Positions 5,411 through 10,409 of a stretch of 10,409 nucleotides of DNA are shown here, one piece after another (the first letter of the stretch is position 1; the number at the start of each line of letters is the position of its first letter). The translations under genes and the position numbers were made by a program. This stretch comes from QHVT01 sp036387915 (GTDB taxonomy: Bacteria > Acidobacteriota > Thermoanaerobaculia > Gp7-AA8), in contig DASVSV010000218.1 of assembly GCA_036387915.1 (NCBI GenBank), positions 1-10,409 on the forward strand. The letters run 5' to 3'. The notes beneath the pieces are model-generated. The model ran no database searches and had not been told where the DNA came from. It was given only the letters and a program-made list of their open reading frames with translations.

Positions 5411-6381
5411 TATGTGTTCAATTCTCGTGCGCGCTTTCGCGCCGCGTCGAGCGCGAAGGTGAGCGGGAAGATATCGCGAAGGACCGCGTACCCCGGCAGC
5501 TCCTCGAGGCAGCGCACGATGCTCTCCAGCGTGGCCGGGATGAAATCGAGATAGTGCATCCGCCCGCGGGTGATGGGCTGCTTGGAGAACGTGCCCAGGA
5601 TCTTGATGGAGCGCTGCAGGAGCGTCTCGAAGTAGCGGTGGCGGACGTCGCCCTCGAGCCCGGCCGCGCTGGTGTAGTGCTCGAGCAGCTCCAGCTCCGC
5701 GTCGTCGCCGATGATGCGGGCCACGCCGCGGTCGCGGAGGAGCGAGGCCAGGTCGTACGTGTCAGGACCCATTCTCAGATCCTGATAATCGATCAGATAT
5801 AGCGTGTCATTTTGTACGTGCAGATTCTGGCCGTGAAAATCGCGATGACATAACCGGTACGGATGTCGCGCGACGTTCTCGCACAGCGTTCTCAGGATCG
5901 GTGCGATGGGCGAGACGTCGGCCTGCATGAGCTGCTCGACGTAGAACTCGCGGGCCATCTCCAGCTCGCCGTAGAAAAAGCCGGCGTTGAAGGCGGCGTT
6001 GAGGCCGCGGTCGGGCGCCTGCTGGAACTTCGCCAGCAGGTCGATCGCCGCGCGATAGAGCCGCAGCCCTTCCTCACGATCTTCGTGCAGGACGGCGAAG
6101 AGGGTGCGATCGCCGGCGTCGTACTGCAGCACCGCCACGTCGCAGTGCTGCAGCATCTCCGGCACGGGGGCGTACGGCGCCACGGACTCGGTCGCGCTGA
6201 CGAAACGCTGGAGCTGCGGCCGCACCTCTTCCGGATACCAGGCCAGCATGTACGTCCGCCCGTCTGCCGCGGTGACGCGGTAGTAGGCGCGCACCGACGC
6301 GTCGCCGGCCAGCGGCTGCGCGGTCCAGTGCGGACCGAGCCAGTCGTCGAGGTAGGGGGCGGCTTCGCTGGGAAGGCTCAT
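5410..6381 (-). CDS. AmgK-like aminosugar kinase (APH family)
   Basis: A 323-residue kinase of the aminoglycoside phosphotransferase fold, closest in motif layout to AmgK, the anomeric N-acetylmuramate/N-acetylglucosamine kinase of peptidoglycan recycling. Visible are A-G-D-A-S-x-R-A-Y-Y-R (25-35) in the nucleotide loop; the catalytic segment CHRDFHGQNL with base Asp181 and Asn186; the metal-binding L-I-D198-Y-Q-D; and the downstream G-P-D-T-Y-D-L-A-S-L-L-R-D that marks the COG3178 group. Length matches AmgK (about 340). In known cases AmgK works with the uridylyltransferase MurU encoded next to it; none is in this window, so the exact sugar is uncertain. The ATG at 6381 lacks a normal ribosome-binding site and sits in an 8-nt tandem repeat. 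It is 77 nt downstream of the prolyl isomerase gene. Confidence 0.78.
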   Translation of the reverse strand: MSLPSEAAPYLDDWLGPHWTAQPLAGDASVRAYYRVTAADGRTYMLAWYPEEVRPQLQRFVSATESVAPYAPVPEMLQHCDVAVLQYDAGDRTLFAVLHEDREEGLRLYRAAIDLLAKFQQAPDRGLNAAFNAGFFYGELEMAREFYVEQLMQADVSPIAPILRTLCENVARHPYRLCHRDFHGQNLHVQNDTLYLIDYQDLRMGPDTYDLASLLRDRGVARIIGDDAELELLEHYTSAAGLEGDVRHRYFETLLQRSIKILGTFSKQPITRGRMHYLDFIPATLESIVRCLEELPGYAVLRDIFPLTFALDAARKRARELNT

Positions 6382-6456
6382 AGGCTCACAGGCTCACAGC
6401 CTCACAGGCACATCGCAAGCCACTGTGAGACTGTGAGACTCTGCGACTGTGAGGCT
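6374..6456. repeat. 8-nt tandem repeats arranged as a long inverted repeat
   Basis: Left side: four 8-nt units of the type GGCTCACA (6375-6406; GGCTCATA, GGCTCACA twice, GCCTCACA). Right side: four units of the opposite orientation (6422-6453; ACTGTGAG three times plus a diverged ACTCTGCG). The arms 6374-6407 and 6423-6456 pair at 27 of 34 positions around a 15-nt loop. The first left unit contains the complement of the kinase start codon (6379-6381). This fills the whole spacer between the kinase and prolyl isomerase genes. Confidence 0.75.
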
Positions 6457-6458
6457 GG

Positions 6459-7145
6459 CTACTGCTTCTCCGCGTCGGTCGCGTCGCGCACCACGGCCTT
6501 GGTGATCGTGGTCGGGTTCTCCGGGCGGTCGCCGGGAAGCCTCGGCGCGTTGACGATGGTGTCGACCACGTCCATCCCCTGCGTGACCTCACCAAAGACG
6601 GTGTAGGCGTTGTCGAGCGACTGCACGTCGGCGACGCAGATGAAGAACTGCGACGAGGCGCTGTCCGGATGGCCCGAGCGGGCCATCGAGAGGATGCCGC
6701 GCTTGTGCGGGCGCGGGCTGAACTCGGCCTTGACGTTCTTCGGCGAGCCGCCGGTGCCCCACGTGGCCGGGTTGCCGGAGACCGTGTTCGGATCGCCGCC
6801 CTGGATGACGAAGCCGGGGATGACGCGATGGAACTTGGTGCCGTTGTAGAAGCCCTGCTCCGACAGGTCGATGAAGTTCTTCACGTGGTTCGGAGCGATG
6901 TCCGGGAAGAAGCGGAGATTGATCTGGCCGGCGGTGGTGTGCAGCTCGACGATCTTGTTCTCGTAGGCGCTCATCGGTTTCTCCTGCGGTTCGGTCGACG
7001 CGGACGCGGGCGGCGTGGCCTGCGCGTTGTCGGATGCGGTCGTTGCGGTGGGTGCGGTGTCCGTCTGCGTGCCCGCGTCGCCGCTGTTCGTCTGCGAACA
7101 GGCCGCGAGCGTGAGGAGCAGGACACCGGTGAGAATTGACTTCAC
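6459..7145 (-). CDS. Cyclophilin-type peptidyl-prolyl isomerase lipoprotein
   Basis: Catalyses cis-trans isomerisation of proline bonds in exported proteins. The 228-residue precursor has a short lipoprotein signal with lipobox L-A-A-C16, a Ser/Thr/Ala/Pro-rich linker (17-57), and a full cyclophilin domain (about 63-222). Catalytic Arg107 is in FHRVIPGFVIQGGDP, with Gln115 and the S-S-Q-F-F-I core. The position of the human cyclophilin A tryptophan (W-L-D-G) is Ser176 here (S-L-D-N-A), so cyclosporin binding should be weak. The start codon is GTG, fixed by a perfect AGGAGGT 6 nt upstream. Lipidation at Cys16 would anchor it in a membrane facing the periplasm. A poor -10-like TAGCAT (complement of 7173-7178) lies before it with no good -35. 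It may be read from the sigma-factor operon 79 nt upstream or from this weak promoter. Confidence 0.93.
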   Translation of the reverse strand: MKSILTGVLLLTLAACSQTNSGDAGTQTDTAPTATTASDNAQATPPASASTEPQEKPMSAYENKIVELHTTAGQINLRFFPDIAPNHVKNFIDLSEQGFYNGTKFHRVIPGFVIQGGDPNTVSGNPATWGTGGSPKNVKAEFSPRPHKRGILSMARSGHPDSASSQFFICVADVQSLDNAYTVFGEVTQGMDVVDTIVNAPRLPGDRPENPTTITKAVVRDATDAEKQ

Positions 7146-7224
7146 TCGTAAACCTCCTAGGTCAGGGCGCGAATGCTAGTACACGTCCGAGGCCTGAATC
7201 CAGAAGGGTGCCAGCCGCGCGCCA

Positions 7225-8748
7225 TCAGCGCCGCGTGACGACCGTCGGCGCGACCGGGCCGGTGGAGATCCGGATGTCGCCGTCGGTGGCCTGCAGCACG
7301 ATCTTCTCGCCGCCGCCGTTGAGCTTTCCGGTGGCGCGTACGCGCGTGCGGCCGCCCACCTGCTCGCGGCTGATGGAGAGGCCGGGGATGTCGGAGAGGA
7401 TCGTGTCCGCGTCCGGATCCGAGGTGACGATGGTGGCGTCGATGTCGGCGCCGAAATTCGGGGTGACGTTCAGCACCACGTTGCCCTTGGCCGTCTTCGC
7501 GTCGATCCTCTGCGACTTCGCCACCGGGTCCATGGCGATTGAGATGTCGCCGGAGTCGGTGATCGCGTTCACCGAGGAGGCAGCCTGGCGGACGATGATG
7601 TCGCCGCCGCCGGAGACGAGCCGCGTCGGCCCGCTGGTGTAGAGCAGCCGGATCGTGCCGCCCTGCGTCTCGATCTCGCCGCCGCGGCGTGCGGAGTCGA
7701 CGAGGATGTCGCCGGCGCGCGTCTTGGCTTTGATCGGGCCGTTGATCTCGCCGAACTGCATCGGGCCGCCGCTGGAGCGGACCGTCAGCGAGCCGCTCAC
7801 CGCGCCCAGTTGCACCTCGCCCGCGCCGGTGAAGATGTCGACGTCGCCGAGGACCTGCTGCACGCGGACGTCGCCGAGGCTGGTGGCGTACTTGAAGAGT
7901 CCGCGCACGACCTGCGTGGAGGCCTGCTGCGTCCTGACCGGCATCGGAGTCGGTGCGGTGCGGCGCACCGACTGCGCCTGCCGCACCGGCACTTTGTGCG
8001 CGAAGACGGAGATGTTCCCCATCAGCGACGTGGTGCGCAGCGTCGGTCCGCCCGGAGCGTTGACGCTGCCGTTGAAAGTGTTGCCGATGAACGTGCCGCG
8101 CGCCGCAAAGTGCGTGCGGATGTCGCCGCGCACCGTGTCGGCGATCCAGCGGAAGCCGGCGCCCTGCGGCACGGTAGCGGTGACGTCGCCGTTGACGCTG
8201 GCCAGCACCACGTTCGCGCGCACCGCGGGCGACAGATAGAAGATCGAGCCGTTGACGCTGTCGATCTTCGCCGGCCCGACGTGGTCGTCCACGACGACAT
8301 TGCCGTTGAAATTGCGCACGTGCACGGTGCCGCGCATGCCGGAGATCTGGATCTGGCCGGCCCTGGTCAGCACGCTGATGGTGGCCGTGCGCGGCATGCG
8401 GATGTGCCACGCCGTCGACGCCTTCCACTCGCGCGAGGCGCCGTCGGGGATGGCCATGCGCAGGCTGCGCACCCGCTCGTCGCCACCGATGATCAGCTTC
8501 GTGAAGAGGTTCCCTTCCTCGAGCGCTTCCTTGTCCTTGCCGTCGATGCGCTTGTAGAGCATCCCCTCGATGTTCGGCGTGTCCTTGGCGTGGATCACGA
8601 CGTCGCCGGACGGGTTCTCGAGAAAGAGCGTGCCGTTGGCCAGGAGGGTGAACTGCTGCTCCGAGTTGAACGTCCTCGACACCGCGGCCGTGGCTGCCGA
8701 CGCGCAGGTAAAAAGGACGATCGCTGCAGCGAGAACGCGGGTCTTCAT
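7225..8748 (-). CDS. Secreted DUF4097 beta-repeat protein
   Basis: A 507-residue exported protein with a Sec signal peptide (residues 1-22, cleavage after A-T-A-A). The rest is almost wholly short beta strands carrying a recurrent G-[D/N/S]-[V/I] turn: SGDV (48), NGNV (149), NGSI (167), NGDV (187), RGDI (208), MGNI (244), LGDV (292 and 300), AGDI (346), GGDI (382), SGDI (400), KGNV (422), DGDI (490) and others. This is the pattern of DUF4097 putative adhesins, expected to fold as a right-handed beta helix. A Pro/Gln/Arg/Thr-rich linker at 252-284 divides it into two lobes. Function is unknown beyond the family label. The start codon overlaps the anti-sigma stop (TAATG, 1 nt) and has no Shine-Dalgarno of its own, so translation depends on the upstream gene. 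Within the operon it is the likely envelope effector or sensor partner. Confidence 0.88.
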   Translation of the reverse strand: MKTRVLAAAIVLFTCASAATAAVSRTFNSEQQFTLLANGTLFLENPSGDVVIHAKDTPNIEGMLYKRIDGKDKEALEEGNLFTKLIIGGDERVRSLRMAIPDGASREWKASTAWHIRMPRTATISVLTRAGQIQISGMRGTVHVRNFNGNVVVDDHVGPAKIDSVNGSIFYLSPAVRANVVLASVNGDVTATVPQGAGFRWIADTVRGDIRTHFAARGTFIGNTFNGSVNAPGGPTLRTTSLMGNISVFAHKVPVRQAQSVRRTAPTPMPVRTQQASTQVVRGLFKYATSLGDVRVQQVLGDVDIFTGAGEVQLGAVSGSLTVRSSGGPMQFGEINGPIKAKTRAGDILVDSARRGGEIETQGGTIRLLYTSGPTRLVSGGGDIIVRQAASSVNAITDSGDISIAMDPVAKSQRIDAKTAKGNVVLNVTPNFGADIDATIVTSDPDADTILSDIPGLSISREQVGGRTRVRATGKLNGGGEKIVLQATDGDIRISTGPVAPTVVTRR

Positions 8749-9788
8749 TACGGTTTGATGTTGCTCAGTGCTTCCGCCGCTTTGACGCGGACGTAGAGGT
8801 TCTCGTCATCCTGCGAAGCTTTCTGGCGCAGCGTGTCGACCATGCTCGGGTCGAGGGTGGTGCCGCCGCGGGTCATGTTCGCCAGCGCCTCGACGGCCTT
8901 GATGCGCACGGCCGGATTGGGGTCGCTCTTGAGCGCGTCGATGAGCGCGTCGCGCGTCTGCACCGTCATCTGTGGCGGCAGCGCGGAAAGCGTTTCGATG
9001 GCGCGGATGCGCACGCCCTCGTGCGCGTCGTTGCGCAGCACTTTGGCGAGCGAGTTGGCGATCTCCGGATCGGCGTAGGCGGGGTCGGAGTACGTCTGGC
9101 GCACCCACTCCAGCGCGTTCGAGCGCGGGGTCATGGCCTGGTCGTTCTCGAGCATGTAGGACAGCAGCCGGACCATGCTCTTCTCGCGCGGGTTGCCGTT
9201 GACGGTCCAGCGCGAGGTGACGTCGAACGACACCGCGATCTGGTCGTCCGAGGCGTCGGCGTCGAGGAACTGGACGTTGGAAATGTTCGGTCGTCCTTCG
9301 AACTCCGGGTTGAGCGCATTGGCGTCCATGACCCGGGTCTCGGAGAGCGACAGCGATTTGTTCGAGACGTTCTGATATGCACCGACGCGCGCGACCGTCG
9401 CCGGCGTGGACATCGGCTCGACAGCGGCGCCGGTGCGGTTGCCCGCAAAGTAGCCGCCGCCGACCAGCAACGTCACCGCGGCCGCCTGCGCGATCCACTT
9501 GAACGCGGCGCGTTTCTGAAAGGGGACGACGTTCTTCGGCAACTCGGTTGCCTGCGGCAGGGGTTGCGCGACACCGATCCGGTTGAGGAAGCTCGCTTTC
9601 ACGCGCGCCGGCACTTCGACCTCGGGGAGGTCGCCCATGACGGCCCACGTTTCCTTGTACGCGCTCCACTCTTCGCTGCAGACCTCGCAGCTTTCGATGT
9701 GCTGATGCGTGGTCTCGCGCCGCGTCGCGTCGAGCGACTCGGTCAGGAGCAGCGGCATCCGTTCGCTTACTGCACTACATTCAGACAT
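8748..9788 (-). CDS. Membrane anti-sigma factor with zinc finger and HEAT repeats
   Basis: Binds and holds the ECF sigma factor encoded just upstream. The 346-residue protein opens with a zf-HC2/ZAS zinc-binding anti-sigma domain: Cys4, His30, Cys34 and Cys37 in the canonical C-x25-H-x3-C-x2-C order. One membrane segment follows (about 97-117, WIAQAAAVTLLVGGGYFAG). The outer part has a mixed region with S-x-S-L-S-E and beta strands (120-210), then three HEAT-like helical repeats at about 243-270, 279-303 and 316-343. Each contains V-R-[I/V]-[R/K]-A followed within four residues by a Leu-Ser or Leu-Ala (A-I-E-T-L-S, A-V-E-A-L-A, A-A-E-A-L-S). The start has a strong GGAGGG 5 nt upstream, inside the sigma gene, and overlaps that gene by 22 nt. 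The periplasmic HEAT domain is a probable protein-interaction sensor, possibly for the DUF4097 product. Confidence 0.92.
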   Translation of the reverse strand: MSECSAVSERMPLLLTESLDATRRETTHQHIESCEVCSEEWSAYKETWAVMGDLPEVEVPARVKASFLNRIGVAQPLPQATELPKNVVPFQKRAAFKWIAQAAAVTLLVGGGYFAGNRTGAAVEPMSTPATVARVGAYQNVSNKSLSLSETRVMDANALNPEFEGRPNISNVQFLDADASDDQIAVSFDVTSRWTVNGNPREKSMVRLLSYMLENDQAMTPRSNALEWVRQTYSDPAYADPEIANSLAKVLRNDAHEGVRIRAIETLSALPPQMTVQTRDALIDALKSDPNPAVRIKAVEALANMTRGGTTLDPSMVDTLRQKASQDDENLYVRVKAAEALSNIKP

Positions 9789-10381
9789 CGGGTCCCTCCG
9801 CGCGCCTCACCGGCGAGCGCTTTTTTCAGCGTTTCCATGGCCCTGAAGACGCGGGTCTTGACCGCGCCCTCGGAGCAGCCGGCGATCTGTGCGATCTCGG
9901 CGTACGACAGTCCCTGGTACCGCGACAGCAGGATTGCCTCGCGCTGTTCGGCGGTGAGCAGGGCCAGCGCCTTGCGGACGAGCTGCTCGTTCTCCCGCTG
10001 CTCCAGCGAGCGGTCCGGCGAGAGCTCGCTCGACGCCGGCAACTGCACCAGCACGTCGTCGCTTTCCTTCGCTTTGTTGTCGGCTTTTCTCAAATAGTCG
10101 CGACACCAGTTCGCCGTGATCGAAAAAAGCCACGTGGAGAGTTTGGCGTCTCCGTGGAACTGGTTCGCATGCCTCATCATCTTGACAAAGACTTCCTGGA
10201 CCGCATCCTCGGCAGCTTCGGCATTCTTGAGGAACCGGAACGCGAAGTTGTAGATCCTGCCGCTGTAGCGGTCGTAGATCTCGGACGCCGGGGAGTAGTC
10301 ACCCGCCTGAACGATTCGCATCAGGTCCTGATCGCTCAGGTGTTTCATTTCCCCGGTTTCTCTGCCATTGGACGCGGCCAT
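9767..10381 (-). CDS. ECF RNA polymerase sigma factor (RpoE-like)
   Basis: Extracytoplasmic-function sigma factor that directs RNA polymerase to envelope-stress-type promoters. The 204-residue protein has sigma region 2 (about 32-100), including E-D-A-V-Q-E-V-F and STWLFSITANWCRDYLRK. A linker with acidic patches follows, then sigma region 4 (about 135-188) with helix-turn-helix LSYAEIAQIAGCSEGAVKTR. There is no extra C-terminal domain. Two starts are possible: ATG 10381 without a visible ribosome-binding site, or Met12 (ATG 10348), preceded by GGGGAA. The family usually begins close to L-S-D-x-D-L, so the shorter form of 193 residues is plausible. The anti-sigma gene overlaps its end by 22 nt. 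The promoter lies at or beyond the window edge; autoregulation is usual for this class but cannot be tested here. Confidence 0.93.
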   Translation of the reverse strand: MAASNGRETGEMKHLSDQDLMRIVQAGDYSPASEIYDRYSGRIYNFAFRFLKNAEAAEDAVQEVFVKMMRHANQFHGDAKLSTWLFSITANWCRDYLRKADNKAKESDDVLVQLPASSELSPDRSLEQRENEQLVRKALALLTAEQREAILLSRYQGLSYAEIAQIAGCSEGAVKTRVFRAMETLKKALAGEARGGTRCLNVVQ

Positions 10382-10409
10382 TTGTGAAAAGGTTCCGAGG
10401 GGCGTCGCG

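Noticed and set aside
7146..7224. Promoter for the prolyl isomerase gene
   Set aside because: A TAGCAT -10-like hexamer is present on the minus strand, but no acceptable -35 is found at 16-18 nt, so it is not listed as a feature.
7157..8428. Minus-strand frame of 423 codons inside the DUF4097 gene
   Set aside because: Extremely Arg/His-rich product in another frame of the DUF4097 gene; a shadow of its high-GC third positions.
9021..10097. Long plus-strand frame (358 codons) opposite the sigma and anti-sigma genes
   Set aside because: Arg/Val/Gly-rich low-complexity peptide with no motif, fully antisense to two well-supported genes; a GC-rich shadow frame.

Overview
The window is a GC-rich bacterial chromosomal segment. 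High-GC codon use, an ECF sigma / HEAT-repeat anti-sigma / DUF4097 cassette and a fused AhbA-AhbB protein would fit an acidobacterium or a related soil or sediment lineage. That placement is inference from gene content and composition, not from a phylogenetic marker. I see no rRNA, tRNA, CRISPR array, transposase or integrase.

Left part, plus strand (1-1395): the last codons of a PemK/MazF-like toxin gene, a signal peptidase I (lepB), then a two-gene unit of a small single-pass membrane protein of unknown function and a CDGSH-type iron-sulfur protein. Next comes a partly AT-rich spacer (1396-1656). It carries a good -10 box, a perfect 10-bp palindrome and a weak minus-strand ORF. A stand-alone class II Fic AMP-transferase gene with a C-terminal winged helix follows (1657-2808).

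Right part, minus strand (10381 down to 2869): eight genes all point left and converge on the fic gene. In transcription order they are an ECF sigma factor; its zinc-binding membrane anti-sigma factor with periplasmic HEAT repeats; a secreted DUF4097 beta-repeat protein; a cyclophilin-type prolyl isomerase lipoprotein; an AmgK-like sugar kinase; an NAD-type isocitrate dehydrogenase; a DUF309 protein; and a double-domain siroheme decarboxylase (AhbA-AhbB/NirDL type). The first three genes overlap (22 nt, then 1 nt) and form a clear sigma/anti-sigma/effector operon. The last two are 1 nt apart. The genes between are separated by 34-79 nt, so one long transcript or several are both possible.

Together the sigma/anti-sigma pair, DUF4097 protein, prolyl isomerase lipoprotein, sugar kinase (peptidoglycan recycling in known relatives) and signal peptidase give the segment a cell-envelope flavour. 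Isocitrate dehydrogenase and siroheme decarboxylase are metabolic. The best leads for a second look are short-period tandem repeats forming inverted repeats exactly over two start codons (sugar kinase and DUF309), a putative autoregulatory operator in the fic promoter, the HEAT-bearing anti-sigma factor, and the fused siroheme decarboxylase with an apparent His-to-Gln change in its first half.
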